From positions 2,046,001-2,110,000 of the forward strand of contig JAVHJL010000001.1 in assembly GCA_036971715.1 (NCBI GenBank): 64,000 nt of DNA, in the 5' to 3' direction. Position 1 is the first letter of the stretch. The number at the start of each line of letters is the position of its first letter. The notes under the pieces are model-generated. The model had not been told where the DNA came from. It was given only the letters and a program-made list of their open reading frames with translations, and made no database searches. This DNA comes from Arthrobotrys musiformis (taxonomy: Eukaryota > Ascomycota > Orbiliomycetes > Orbiliales > Orbiliaceae). A program made the position numbers and the translations under genes. This document shows positions 11,863 through 25,073 of this stretch, piece by piece.

Positions 11863-13050
11863 TTGTAGATAGAAATATCTTGCCGAGCGGTGGACTACAC
11901 CGGTCTGCGTTTTTGAATCCCGGAGTCTCTGTGTAGAGACAACTCTCGTGGTATCGCCTCCGCGCTCCCTGGGGGGTATTGTCTTCACCCCCTTCCTCCA
12001 CTATATACACCGAGTCCACGCGTGGAGGTGGATCTGACCCGAGGGATGCGTGTCGGAATGTCGGGGCGTACGTATATATATCAAATTTGGTGTGCGGGAA
12101 CCTAAGCAGCGTGTAGTGTTTACATCGCAGCAGTCGTCCTTGTCCTCCAGCACAATTATCGCCCAAACCGATATATATCGAAAATTATAAACAAAGAGGG
12201 GGGCCCAGCACGTAAAACGGCAAGATCGAATCGAAGATTCAACGATAATAATATAAGCGATGGTGTTTGACCGAGCTCGTTACCGCATGCATAGCGTTCT
12301 TCTTGCGTTCACTCCTCTTTTCAACCCCCGGCTTCTAATGTACAGGTCAAAGCACCCGAGGAGAAAATAACCTTTAACTTTTTGACACCTCCTTACCGAT
12401 TCCGCGTGGCGATTGTCGTTGGGCCCTAAAATCTAAAAGCTAGAAGTTAAGGCGTAGTCGAAACATCCCGGGCGTCCGAAATTGAAAAACACGGAAAAAT
12501 ACCCGCCAGCTCAGCCCTTTTTCCGTGCCCTGGGGGGATAGGTACGTGCATATACATGTCTAATAAGCTTAGGCCAGTAGAAGGTTTTTGTCATCTCGAT
12601 AATTGGCGAAAACGCCCGCAATTCAGGACTAAAATGCGGGCGGGGTGGGTAGAGGGCCTAGTGGAACATAATTGTTGCAAGTTTTGCGTTGGTCTTGGCT
12701 ACGATGGCCGGATTTGGAAAGGGAAGATGGCTAGGACCCGTTGAGCTTCAGTGCTGCCACACGTGTGGAATCGGGTTTGGGGATCGATTTTTTCAATCGC
12801 CTAAAAGACTAAGCTAAGTCAATGTGTAGGGCTTGAGTACGTGGACGCTGAGTAATCATAGTAATCATAGTAATACATGTTAAAGAAGTGAAGTGAATAA
12901 AGGAAGAAACTTAAATCATAACCTCGTCGTATGAACGGAAGATCTCAAGCCCACCCCGAAACTCCAAAAGAAACGGTTTGAAAGATATATACAGGCGGTG
13001 CGGTGCTGCATGCCACAAGGCCCCCAGCCGCGCTGCCTACTGATCCTGTC
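11863..13050. other. intergenic
   Basis: About 1.2 kb between two leftward genes. The part next to the membrane-protein start holds overlapping frames on the minus strand (to 12166) that are extensions of its leader, not a separate gene. Nothing else recognised. Confidence 0.45.
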
Positions 13051-14007
13051 TCAGGGATTTAACTTCGCCATGCTATCACATTTCATCTTCGGCATATTCC
13101 CTACAGCCCTCCACCAGTCCATCATGTCCGGGAAAGTCCGTGGTTCTTCGACATCTCCGTTCTTTACCCTGACATTGAACTCTTCACGACTCCTAATAGC
13201 GTAGTGGTGTATTGCGAAGAGATCAGTTGTAATCGGCCGCCGGAAAATGAACGGAACTTTATCACCCTTTTCCCCTACAGTTAGGGATCCGCTCTTAGTA
13301 ATAAAGTTATGATCCGTCCGGGGTTTCTCGTAGTACTTTGTCTTCACGATACTCTTGATATGGGCGTTTGGCGATTTTTCCATGTCTGACGAAACACACT
13401 CAGTAAAGGCTTTTCGAAGCGTCCCCTCGGGCTTAAGGATATGACTGTTATTGGTATGGAGGAGCATATTGATGCCTAAAGCTCCAACCGTAGCGTTCTT
13501 ATCCATCGAATGGAGGAAGTCTTGTAGTGTAACATCCTTCCGCTTCTGCTCAATGAATTCGTCGGGATCTAGATATGCGATCCAAGCGTGGAGACTACCG
13601 TAGCGGGACTGGCAGGCGTTATATGCCGCAAATTGGGCGGTTTCGTTGTCCGTAGGGGGCGGCGTCCCCAGCCAAGTTATATACGAGGCATTTAATGGTA
13701 GTTCGTGATAATGGTTGGAAACTCCACCCTCCTCGGACTGATCCACCAGATAAAACCTTTGGATGCCAATGTGCACGTAATGGTGCAGTAGAAACTCAGG
13801 GAGAGTTGCGAGATCCTTCGACATGGGCACACAGGCCGCTAAGTACATCGGATCCGTCGGTTTAAGGGAGGGCGCGTTAAGGTTTATGGGTGTCGCGTGG
13901 AGGGTTTTCCGCGGCGATATGAAGGTGAATGAAAGAAGAGATAGCAGAATCATAACCAGGACGCATAGTAGAACTAACAGCCTGAAGGCTGTCGAAGCTG
14001 TGTTCAT
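13051..14007 (-). CDS. GT92-like (DUF23) type II membrane glycosyltransferase
   Basis: Single exon, 318 residues. A short cytosolic N-terminus is followed by one membrane segment (about 9-30, LVLLCVLVMILLSLLSF), as in Golgi type II enzymes. The luminal domain starts with the typical YLAACVPMSKDLATLPEFLLHHYVHIG pattern: a first beta strand, then an E-x-x-x-HH block common to GT92. HAWIAYLDPDEFIE (about 140-153) contains the DxD-like acidic metal and nucleotide-sugar site. The HHYAIRS motif near 270 is the conserved histidine region. Several N-glycosylation sequons are present. By family it would transfer a hexose, often galactose, to a glycan; the acceptor is unknown. Ends before a possible stem or anchor; length is in the usual range for fungal members. 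Confidence 0.8.
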   Translation of the reverse strand: MNTASTAFRLLVLLCVLVMILLSLLSFTFISPRKTLHATPINLNAPSLKPTDPMYLAACVPMSKDLATLPEFLLHHYVHIGIQRFYLVDQSEEGGVSNHYHELPLNASYITWLGTPPPTDNETAQFAAYNACQSRYGSLHAWIAYLDPDEFIEQKRKDVTLQDFLHSMDKNATVGALGINMLLHTNNSHILKPEGTLRKAFTECVSSDMEKSPNAHIKSIVKTKYYEKPRTDHNFITKSGSLTVGEKGDKVPFIFRRPITTDLFAIHHYAIRSREEFNVRVKNGDVEEPRTFPDMMDWWRAVGNMPKMKCDSMAKLNP

Positions 14008-15050
14008 CGCGACGAAGCGTGACGAGTACTCGAGTACTATCGCCCAGTACCCCAGTGACTATTGGATTGCGTACCCCTTTCAGCTCCAGCTGTCTCGTCT
14101 CGTCTCGTCCCGTCTCGTGGAAAGGGACTCGGAAATATGGTCGTTATATTCTGGCGTCCTTCCTGACCTCGCGCTTGGGCCTATGGTGTTTTTCTTCGTT
14201 GGAAAGCACTGCGCCCGCGAACTCTCGCTGGAGAATTAAAGGGACTAGCTCCTCATGATAAATAAAAAGGAGTCGTCGAAAACCGGACCAGCCAGGAACG
14301 AACAAGAAGCCAAATATCTCAGGCCGCCCGACTGGTGCCACCGGGAAATCCGCACCGACAAGAAAAAAAGCCAATAGCGAATCAACCCCAGTGACAGCTG
14401 CAGAAAGACCCTTTTTTTGTGCCCAGTTTCAAGCGAATTCTGCCATGGATTCTGCCGATTCTTGCGGGGAAATTGGGCTGAAAGACCGGTCGAGAGCCAC
14501 CCGGAACAGCACCCCTGCGCTCCCCGTCAAAGAAGGGAATCTAGCCCGACTGTTCGTTTGGTCGCGAGGCAAAGCTTGCCTGCTCGGTTCCGCACGCGGC
14601 AGGCTGCCTCGACCTAAATACCGAAGGCAATGCTCTGCACCTTAGCGTGAATTGGCCTTAGCTATAGCGATTATATTAGTCAGTCGGTTGGTTATACTCG
14701 GAATCATGCTGCCCCAGACCTCAAGATCCTCCCATGGTGTCGTCGCGGTTGAACCACAGAGAGCACGGAACGTAAGTACCTATATAACAGGAAGAGTTAG
14801 CAAGGCCGGGCCAAGGACCACGTTATCGCAGCGAACGTTGAGGCGCCGTTTGAATATAAAATCGAGGCCGGCCCAACTGGCGAATCGGCGCCGTGTTGGA
14901 AACTCCATCTCTCGTATTAAAGTCAATATAAAACCGTCTCATCTCGAACCTTGAACCTCCGATGACCACAACTCTCGCCGCGTGAAGCCGAACCCCCAAC
15001 TTTGGTTTCTTCCCATCCTTCATGTTCCACCCTGCGGGGCACATTGCAGA
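14008..15050. other. divergent intergenic region
   Basis: Lies between the leftward glycosyltransferase and the rightward F-box-like gene. It carries the short CGTCT repeat (14091-14118) and several overlapping frames in all directions without domains. Confidence 0.5.
14091..14118. repeat. pentanucleotide microsatellite (CGTCT)n
   Basis: About five copies of tctcg/cgtct with one substitution, 85 bases upstream of the glycosyltransferase start codon. Confidence 0.7.
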
Positions 15051-17685
15051 ATGAGTGGACTGGCGAGACCATCGCCGAACGGGGAGACACTGCCATCTCG
15101 TGAGTCCACATGCGCAAGGCTGCTCTGTTTATAGTAACGCTCGCTGATACGTTTGTTGCATATAAATATCGGCCGATGTGAGCTATCTTGAGCGCATACA
15201 TGTATGATTTGCTAACAAATTTGATATAGGAAAGGTACTGCAGCTGCTATCTCGTTCTAGCCGCTATGTCAGGATATATCTGGGAGAAATAGATGTCGAT
15301 TGGCGACACTATCACGTTCCAAAATGGGTAGTCACTCTACCAAATGGCAGGAAACAACCCGTGAACTGGTCTTGCTCGAGCTATCACAAAACTGAGATTG
15401 ATTGGACCGGTCGGCTCATCGGTTCTGAGGGGTATCTTAACGGTCCGTACGACCAATATCAACACCCCGAGGGCAGTTCCTTGTATCCGGCAAGGTTCGA
15501 GAAAATGCATGCTAGCTTCAAGGAGTTCGATCCCATGCCTTCGGACCGGCCTAGGGATCCCAAATCAGCACGGGACTGGAAGTTGCGTTTCTGCAATCCG
15601 CATACTTTCCTCGGCCAGACGCAGCAGGCGGCAGTTCAGTATTTCTTAACCGACAAGCTGGAAACGGACCCTCCTAAATTAATCGATCCAACGGCAGGCT
15701 GCCGTTTCCTGGAGGTCATGATAGATCACTATCCAATCTTTTGCACCTTTATTGAAGTGTGCGAGCTGGATTCATTACTTCTTTTGATGAGCGTATGCAA
15801 GTATATCAGGCGACAGATCTTGGATACGCCGAGCTTTTGGAAGGAGATCAATACCACGGCCTACGTTGTTGACCGCTCGGAACGAATACATCGAGACTAT
15901 CGGTTCGACACAGTATCAGAAGTAATTCCGGGACGGGCCGGGAAGTGGACGGGGTCTCCAATACACATTTTATCGGGACTCAAGAAACACGAACCAACCA
16001 CTCATTGGATCCACCGCCCGGCGACCATCAACTACGAGGAGAGAGTGCTGTCTAGTTTACCTCTTGCTAGTCTAACAAAACTTACTCTCGATGGAAGCGA
16101 TATCCACTGGAACTGTTGGTATCAGTTACTCGGAGTGGTACTCCCCCAGCTGACCTTCCTCAGCGTACGATGGTGCCGAAGCTTCTCGCTTGGGATTGTA
16201 AGTTTTGACGTGTTGGGTCATTATTTGGAGGAGGCTCAGCAAAGAAAGCCTATTACACTCCCATTAACTCTCAAAAAGCCTTGCAAACTCAAGACCCTGC
16301 TAGTTTGGGGTGTTCGTGGGGAAGGCCATCCTAATTCGCGACGTTTCAGCGAGCCGCGAGACCGAGATATTCAGGTCCTCTATGATGGCGCGGGCAGCTC
16401 ACGATTCCGAATAAATGGGTACGGTGTCAAGGCACTATATATTCAGTATTGTAAGGCTCTGGGTATCAAGACCGATTACGGACCATGCTCCGGAACGGGC
16501 GGGCCCTGCTGGAACGAGGTTTACATCAAAGAAGGCAACTTTGACTACGGCATGGTCGATGCGGACAACAATGCCGCGATTAGCGGTGGAGCCAGCGATA
16601 GCTTCCCCGATCTAGGCGTGGAACCGAAGTTCGCGGCCCCGGGATACCTCGCCGCCCGAACGTGCAACAAATGCGATACCACCCTAGAATCACACCTATG
16701 CCGCGAGTGCGAGGAAGCTCGGACATGCTACATTTGCCTTCGATACGTCTGCATGGAGTGCGATCGTAAGATGACATTCGCCACACGGCCACTCGATTGG
16801 CGACCCGTCAGAACCAAGACCGCTCTTCCCGACTACATTCCACTGAAGTATTGCGTTTCCAACTGCTGTAACTACTGCACTAACGCTGGCAGATACGTCT
16901 GCGTAGAATGCAACTATCAGTCTCAAGAGGAGGCGAGAAAGCTGTTACTGAGCAACTGCACGGGTTGTACTTGCAACCATATGGCTGAGGATTTCTGTCC
17001 GATACGGATCCCTATCGATACCCAAGCGGAACGGCACGGCAGAAAACATCTCACGGTGTGCGGTATGGACGATTGCGACAACCTCATCGTGGCCTGTAAG
17101 AACTGTGACAATGGACGTGACGTTATGGATTGTGGGCAGCGGTGCAGTGCCTGTGCGATTCCGGTTTGCTGGGTATGCTCCTTCCAATAAAGTGCCGCCA
17201 TATTTAACATCTGCGCGAATACACCCTAACATGCTAGCATATTATAGACCTGCGCAAGAGTTCCTTGCCCATATTGTCCTACTAGCTACGAACGTCTCTG
17301 CCCCAAATGCGTCGTCCAGCATACTTGTACCTGTTACCACTCCGTCCGCCGAACTTCTAAAAGAAGACGAGGCAAGGCAAAGGGCGAGTCAGACGAGGCC
17401 AGGCCCAGTAATAGAAAGACGCACCAGCCCGGTTGCCCACTACGTGAGATTCAGACCCATGCGGAGCTACCGCTAACCACAACCCTTAGATACCATGACA
17501 GATATATTCTTCCCGGTGGGGAAGTCAGAACGGAGAGGGGTCTCATGGACACCGTGAATAACGTGGTTAGATGGTACCCGAAGGTTAAGTTGGAACCCGC
17601 GTGCGATGACTGCGGGATCGCGTGGTGGACACAGCCCAGACACGATGATGTGCCTATCAAAAGACGTAGGAGGCTCTTGAGATGA
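15051..17685 (+). CDS. F-box-like protein with cysteine-rich zinc-binding C-terminus
   Basis: Exons 15051-15099, 15230-17172 and 17248-17685 give 809 residues, exactly in frame. The first exon is only 49 bases (MSGLARPSPNGETLPS). The second intron removes an apparent TAA, so the cysteine-rich region continues into exon 3. An F-box-like helical segment lies at about 183-225 (FIEVCELDSLLLLMSVCKYIRRQIL, then FWKEIN), followed by a short leucine-rich stretch (LTKLTLDGSDIHW, LTFLSVRWCRSF) resembling degenerate LRRs. From about 490 come many CxxC pairs (CNKCD, CREC, CYIC, CMEC, CNYC, CSAC, CPYC, CPKC), suggesting four or more zinc-binding modules. The tail is basic (KRRRGK, KRRRRLLR), likely nuclear-targeting. 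By F-box analogy it may bring substrates to an SCF ubiquitin ligase; the Cys-rich part may bind ubiquitin, protein or nucleic acid. Function is inferred, not shown. Confidence 0.8.
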
Positions 17686-18213
17686 CAAGTTTTCTAGGGC
17701 CCTACTTAGTTGGGGATTTCATTCGCTCCATTGACTACCAGCGACAGAGGCATTCGTTTTACTTTTACTTCTCTTCTTTTCCCTGTGTTAACTTCTGTTT
17801 TCTTTTTATTTCATTACATTATTGAGGGCTGGAGTTCTGGGGAGTTCTGGAGAGGGTTCATGGCTGCTACTGGCTCGGAAGCGGGAATCGTCGCGTTTTC
17901 AACCCTCGTTTTTAGTGCGAGCGAGCACGTGTTATTCACAAGTGTCGATCACGACTACTAGACTAGAAAAGTCTCAACCTGTGGCATATTCAGTGCCTTT
18001 CTTCCGTTTACCAATGCTAGGTTCGCAGTAAATTTTACAGATTGAAACAGTCGAAAAAGTTTCGCTCAGCAGACATCTAAAGGCAATATCATTATAACGT
18101 GGCTTCGGATACACCTGCCACCAATCTCAACTATCATACAGATTGTACTTTATGGTACATATAAGAAAAGAAATTATTCTACAGAGAATAATCCATCACC
18201 CCCAACCAACTAT
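17686..18213. other. intergenic between convergent genes
   Basis: 3' flanks of the F-box-like gene and the xylanase; pyrimidine-rich around 17755-17820. No gene seen. Confidence 0.5.
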
Positions 18214-19620
18214 CTAAGCGTCCAATCCGCTGGTGGCGCAAACAGAACAAGGTTGCTCTGTGATGGCCTCGTAGACGGCAGTGTAGGCCGGCTTCTTGTT
18301 CAATCTGACGTCCCATGGCAGAGCAGCGCCAGTTCCGTCCCAAACACCGGGGATCCACGAGTACTTATCAGTGTATTGCCAAAGAGTCATACCAATGCAG
18401 TTTGGTACGTTCAAGCAAGCCTTTGTGACGGAGTAGTAATCCTTGGCTTGCTGCGCGACCTGAGAGGTGGTGTAGTTTGCAATATCGTTTCCACGGTTGA
18501 TCTCGTATCTGATATCCACCTCGGTGAGGTACAACAACAGACCGAATTCGGTGAACTTCTGAAGACCGGCTGTGATACCAGCTTCGTCGACCTGTCCAAC
18601 GATCAAGTGGGCTTGAGCACCGACGGCACCGAGCGGGTAACCTTCGTTGACGAGGGACTTGAAGAATGCGGCGGCGGCGTTGACCTTGGGGCCGACGTAC
18701 TCGAAGTTGTAGTCGTTGATGAAGAGGAGGGCATCTGGATCTTCCTCGTGGGCCCAGGTGAGCGCCCAGCGGGCGTAGTCGGAGCCGAAGAGGCGGTAGA
18801 AGATGGTATCACGGAAGGTACCGTCTTCGTTGAACATCTCGTTTACGACATCCCATTGATCGATCTTGCCCTTGTAGTGGCGAACGACTGTGCGGACGTG
18901 TCTTTCAAGAATTGGCTTGAGTGTGGCGGCGGTCCATGGGACGGTAGGGTTGTTAATCCAGTCCGGGAGCTGGGAGTGCCTGTTATTTTTTTATTAGAAT
19001 TCGAATTTGGTAGATTTTAAGGAATTGGATTTTGTATTCATACCAGACCAAGGTGTGTCCACGAACGGCCTGGTCGGCGACATCAGCCCAAGCAATGAGC
19101 TTGTCACCGAGAGTGAAGTCGAAAACGCCGGGCTGTGGCTCGACGGTCTCCCACTTCAAGCTGTTCTCGTGTGTGACTCTGTTGAACTCAACGCTACCAG
19201 CGATAGCGGCATATGGAGCATCTCCTTCCAAGGTGTAGGATTCTAAGCATTGCCAAATATCTTGGGTCAGCGGGACCATTTCCACAATCTATCTATGGGG
19301 TAATAAAAAAAGCCACACCGCAATTGCCGGGCGAAAGGGACCGTGCGCGGGGGGGTAGTGGTTGTATTGGCGAATCTTGGTATAATTGAGTTTCAGAACG
19401 TACCAGTAGCGTGACCGAACCATCTTCTCTGGATGAGGGCCATCTTTCCACCAAGGGCTTCATATCGTCGTCCTCGCTTTGCAGAGGAGTGGAAATGTGT
19501 CATATCAAGTTGGTACTTGACTTTGTTAGCGGCCGGGACGGTGGAGCGCTTGTCGACTGGCGTAGCAGCGACGAGGCCGGCGGCGAAAGCACCGAGAGCA
19601 GCGAGTGTCGAGACCTTCAT
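18214..19620 (-). CDS. GH10 endo-beta-1,4-xylanase
   Basis: Secreted xylanase cleaving the beta-1,4-xylan backbone. Exons 19620-19404, 19242-19044 and 18979-18214 give 393 residues. Signal peptide 1-19 (LAALGAFAAGLVAA) followed by a KR dibasic site. The GH10 barrel starts near WFGHATESYTL (about 70). Conserved GH10 elements follow: HENSLKWETVEPQPG, GHTLVWHSQLPDW, the acid/base Glu in DQWDVVNE (E186), NDYNFE, GAQAHL and the nucleophile in LYLTEVDIR (E292). LWQYTDKYSWIPG near the end matches the W-x-x-x-D-x-x-S-W pattern. It ends with two cysteines (PCSVCATSG) and has no carbohydrate-binding module. The first intron (161 bases) is longer than most here. Residues 30-70 are unusual for the family and could hide a further small intron, although the frame is open. 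An AT-rich TATA-like tract lies 45-60 bases upstream of the start. Confidence 0.92.
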
Positions 19621-22600
19621 TGTGTTTGATATGAAATATTATCGATATGACGTTGAAAATTATATAATTATATATATACCCCAGAAATAATTTTTAAAAG
19701 AGAGAGATGGATTGCTGATAAGAGCTGGAGATCTCGGAATCTGGAGTACAGAAACATGGGGTGGAATACACCAGGCTTTTTATACTTACATGCCTCGCGC
19801 AAAGCTGTCAACCTGGGTATTATTCAAATCCATTCAATTCTCACGAAGTTTAGCCAAACTCGAAATGAAAGGGATCAGCGATGGTATCGCGCTCTCCCCG
19901 CCGGTTGGGTAAATTGGAACCATGCTCACTATTACCCCCATAGTCATCTTTGGTCTTGTCTGACCATAACTAACCATAACCATGAGCCGAGTGAAGTTTA
20001 TGGAGACAAAAAAAGCTAAAAGGTTGGAAGAAGTCTGTGCCACTAGTCGCCAAGACACATGGAAAGGCCCCTGTCGATGCATTGCGATGCTGCAATATTA
20101 TCCGGGGACTATACTCCAAACTGCGGGTTTCCAGAATCCTTCTCCGGGCGTCAAACCGCAGTGTTAACCGTGCGGTGGGAACATTGGATGTGAATCGAAT
20201 GACCCAGGTGGGGATTGTTTTGCGCTGCTGTGCCATCGAGAGTTTGCCCATGTTTTCTGCATTTGGGAGGATGTGGGTGCAGGGTTATGGCTGGCACGAA
20301 CCACACTAAGGCCGCGGCTCTCCCCCACAAAGAACCGTAGAACCGGAGGGGTATCTTGGTCGATATATCCCCGTTTTGGCTATATTCGCAAGAAGTATCC
20401 ATGGCAGGAGCTGAGCGAAAGTTGGACCCTCGAGGTAGGCAAAAACCCGAGCTGGCGAAAAATGCAACATCCTTACTACTGCGTAAGGGCGAGCTGCAGC
20501 TAGTTCTCGTTGTTGAAATGATCCGATCCGGTTCTCCACCGCCTCTGCTTTGTACTAGTTGAACAACTGTCGGCAGGGAATATCGGATAAATGTGTAATG
20601 CAACTACTTGCGAGAAAGCTGGGGAAGGATGAGGAGCCAGCCCATTGTTTGCAAGCGCAAATCCCCAGATTTTGGATCCACTATGCATTGGTCGTCAAAT
20701 TTGCATTTAGGTTTACAAAATGCCGATTCCGTATTTTAGCCTAAACAATCCGATCAGGATTTGGCCCAAGGCCAAAATAATTCAAAAAAATGAAAGGGGG
20801 AGAAGCTTTGATATCGTGTTAGAACTTACAGAGTACATTGTCCCTGGATGCATCTTGGTGGAAGATAAGGAGGGATCATTCCTGTGCATTGAAACAGCCG
20901 CGACGATATTCTAAAAATTGAGACTTTTTCGCCGCCGCGTGGCTCTTAACCTGTAAAGCCGCGGCTGGTTTTGACCGTCAGTGCGAATGTCAATGTCTGT
21001 ATCACAAATCGACCATGCCTTTCAGATGTCTTCAGTGTCATGGACAAGACTCCCGCAGCCTGGTCATAGGGAGGTTGTGCGAGTCGAGTAGCATACGCAT
21101 ACTCTGTAGCTTTGGTCAATCGGGCATCTTTTGCCCTTCCTTGCAAGTCCCAGACAGACCACTCATATGCAACCAATCACCATATAACGGTGGGGCACGC
21201 ATTCAATCGGTTCCACAGCGGTAAGCTGGCACGCATCAACACGAACGATATTGAGATTGCTTTGGGCAAGATGGGCCTTCGTTTTTAACCAGGAGGTGGT
21301 TCTTTTTGCGTCTCGATCTTGAATCAGCCAAGGCTCTGGGTTTTTGAGGGCCCGCTTGCCGGGACTCTGGCAACCCGAGCGCGGCGGGCATCATCAGATA
21401 TCATTTATAACTTAACTGAAGTATCACCAGGCGAGGTTTCGAAAGTGGGGAAGAATCATGATACGAGTGAGGCGACTGAAGTGGATATTGTCAACGTTAC
21501 TGTGATTTGCTGGACAGCTCAGCTGTAGATAGAAAGACTCATGCATCTGGGGCACTTTGCGGCGTCTGGCAGCCTCGAGACTATCTGATGATACTTTAAA
21601 ACTACACCAACAGCCCCAACACAACTAGGAGACCTATAACTCTCACTATTTCGTATTTAGTCTATTTGGATTCAAAGCTTTTACTTTAAAGTTGGATTCT
21701 ATATATCTCGCAATGGATATGCAGATATTGAGGATACTCGATATAGTTGCTCCTAAAGATGAGCTTTCATCTGACTATTCTTACAGCACACAATGGGTGT
21801 TGTAGTGGTCGTGGCGCTGGGTCACTTGCATCGTGCATGCTCCACGGTCAAGCCACCAGCCAGCGCTAGGGAAGTTATTATTTTATTATTCAAGATTATC
21901 CGGCCCCGCAAACCCAAGGATTACGAGTCAAGCTTAGTTCCTTCGATTTTTGAATTTTAGGAGGAATCGTGACGAATAAAAGTACCCAATTTACCCGGAA
22001 AGCACGCACTTTAACCAAGATTAGGCGTTGCGTGGGCCTGCGGGCTGGGAATAATGCCTGCATCCGAATTTCTAGAAAACTTAAGGGCTTAAGGCGGTTA
22101 TGCAGTCCAACTGTTGCAACCTGCAGCGAGATTCGAAGATGCAATCAACGGCGGCCATTCAAATTTGCGAACGCACCCGCCTGCATATCCACATCTAGAG
22201 CACATGGTTTTGACCTTCATATCGAATGCCGGCATATACTACAATTTAAGTACATGTATCCATGTTTCCGACAAGGTATTTTAAGGCGTTTGGGCCAATA
22301 GGCACGTCTGGAACTGGTCCGTGAAATGGGTCCAAGTTCTACGAAGGGGTTTAAAACTTTTTTTCTCCTATTCGAGATGAAAGTTTTTGTGACTTAACTG
22401 ACATAACGTGGCTTCGGAAACGATATCTCCTTGGGGAGACTTGGCCGCGGGGCCAGCTCATAATTATGTATTAGGTAGGTAAATGTTGATAGTTCTTAGC
22501 TATTGACATGATATTTCGCCATTAATTGTTACACTTCAGCCACCAAGATGCAAGCAGGAATCCGCGTGAAAACAGGCAGAAATGGAACTTTTTTTCCTTC

Positions 22601-25073
22601 CTCGCGTTGAAAATTCTGCTAAATACATCTTACTGGGGTTTGTTTCCGACAGCCTAAAGTCCTCACCCGCGAACTAAAGCTGCAGCGCTGTTCGATAGCC
22701 GAACCTCTAGAGCCGGATTATTTTTTATATGTCTGCTATTTTGCAAAAATAGAGACATAAAAAACCTCATCGCTTGAGGAACTCAAAAGACCTTGGTTTT
22801 TTGAGAGTAATTGTTCATGTTGGTAAATCTTGAAAGCGAAAAATATTAAAATGTAAGGATGTGTGTGCACCTCGTATCACGGTGGGGTTCAATTGGCACT
22901 GTTTCAACGCTCAGACCTGGTTGCGCACAGAGGATTTCCTTGGTAATATATCCCAGTCGGAGATCTTATCAACCAATTGTAACGTGTATCGGTCTACGCT
23001 TACGGCATCCGAGAATTGGGTACGTACGAATCAAATATCGATTCAACGGGCCCATCTTAGAGAGCACTCTAGTAATGGTATCAAGTTAGGGGCACCTCTA
23101 TTCTCAATGGAGACGCGGTGTATCCTACGGCATCCACTTGTTCTCGGTCTTATATCATTCCGGTACCGATAACTTCACCAGTTTGCGCTGATTGAAAAGC
23201 GGTTTTTTGTTCACGACTACATCTACTTCTCCACGATTAACTACTCACGCCAACGCTCTAACCTAAATATTAGAAGATTCTTTTTTTTCATATCCAGACC
23301 ACGAGGGTGGGATATTCTGCTGTTTCCAATGGCAGTATGGTGGGAGGATGGTCGACGTCGACGTCGATATCGCGATATTACGATGGAGTATGGTATGGAG
23401 TATGAATTCATGAATCAGAAAGGACCAGCAAACCCTACCAAATCCGGGATCGAAGAGCCTACCGATGAGAGAAGGTTCATATACCCGTAACTCTCAATTG
23501 CGAAATCTTTTCTCACTAGCGAGTCTCATGGGAGGGACCGTCGGTTAAAAACTCTCTGATTGGTTTCATACCCAGAGATAATATCGGTATAAATTGGTCT
23601 TGTGCCCAGGCCGCACAAAGAGTGACCGATTATACGTATAGCATGTGCGGATTTACAAGTCGATCTCCATAATCATGATGTATCAATTTGGATAACGTTT
23701 CCTTCGAAACCTCTACAATTGCCTAAATGACATTGAATATATCAGGATGATGATGTTTATTTTAATGTTCAGAAAAAGCTATTCGTTTTTGAATTCCGTC
23801 CGGCATACCGAGGCTATAGTCTTTGAAATGAAGATATGTAGATATAAATGTACGATTAACTACTTGATGCACCTGGAACAACCGTTGTCGAGAGCGTCGG
23901 GGTCACGCTGCGTACGTAGGATAATGAAGTAAGCCATAGGCACCTCCTTGATCAACCAGTGCCGCTCCACATTATGGCACTAGCCCTTGCCCCATCTAGT
24001 AACCCGGGTGAATTCAATCGACTAAAGGTAAGGAACTCTCTATGCATATGCATAGTCCCTTGTCGATCATAGCTATAGATGCATACTCGGAGCTGGACAC
24101 CACGTGGCCATCTACCCACCTAGATTCGAGGCTACTACCCACCCAAATTCCTGAAAAGAGGTATAGAAAAGACTTTTATCGTAAGCCGCCACGTGGGTAT
24201 CCACACGCTAGACATATGGGACGTTTGCTTGATAATAGTCCGGTCTCGAGCTAGATCGACGACTAGGCGAGACTAAGTCACATCTCCAGGTATATACAGC
24301 TACGCTAGAGGTCAATCAATCTAGGCTAAATTCAAGCTCTAGATTCGAGTTCCCTCGGTTGATTCGATGTCGAACTAGCCTAGCATATCCGACGCAACGT
24401 GGACAAAGTATCTGCCGGCTAGTGTCGAGCTCGCGGGACCCCGCCTATGCGGACAAGCTAAGGGCAAAATACCACACAACCCGGCTTATAATTAGATACC
24501 AGCGAAGGATATGGGCATTGCCTATGCAGTGCGCACTTAAATGAATGAGGAAAGACAAGAATACATATTCTAGTTTATTAACTATAAATATCGTGAACGG
24601 TGCCGCATAATTGACTTTTGCAAATAGATCCTCAGCAATGCCGTCCCACCAAATTGTTTGTTGGATTAAGTCTAACTATTTATTCTATTTCTGCTTGACA
24701 GTAGATGGATACAAAGCTTAAAATATAATCTCACCAAATAGCTTTCATATTTTAGCCTAATAGTTTGACTTTGTGAGAATATATATTCCCATGGGTCACA
24801 AGCGGTTCTACCTTAGCCGTCGGTAAAGTTCTGTTCACCAACATCTCGCCTCTCGTAATTTGGTACGCACAATATGATTGATACCTTCTAACTTCATTTA
24901 ATCGGCATTTATATATAGACTTTCTGCTCGTAGAGCTAGATATATAGTATATACATAATATTACAGCCAAGCTTAGGGTCCAGCTAATATACGCTGACCG
25001 GAATTGTAAAGTTATGTAGTTCTGAATTGCCAACTGTTACGTCGGCCCCTAGGATCGGGGGACTTGAATCACT
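19621..25073. other. gene-poor region of about 5.4 kb
   Basis: No frame here has a recognisable domain, signal peptide or convincing exon chain. Open frames are short and overlap on both strands (for example 20151-20603 and 22861-23172). Composition swings between AT-rich and mixed. A GTCGAC-repeat patch occurs at 23350-23375. It could hold degraded genes or decayed mobile DNA, but I see no terminal repeats or reverse-transcriptase/transposase motifs. Confidence 0.5.
19655..19680 (-). promoter_or_regulatory. TATA-like tract upstream of GH10 gene
   Basis: A run of alternating TA (tatataattatatatata) sits about 40-60 bases upstream of the xylanase ATG, the right place for a fungal TATA/initiation region. 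Confidence 0.4.

Noticed and set aside
18253..19020. 255-codon + strand frame over the xylanase
   Set aside because: Shadow of the GH10 exon, whose sense protein has catalytic motifs and splice sites.
20151..20603. 150-codon minus frame in the gene-poor region
   Set aside because: No domain, no signal peptide, overlaps several frames on both strands.
22861..23172. 103-codon + frame
   Set aside because: Reads vaguely protein-like, but no family recognised and no adjoining exon; left as possible remnant.
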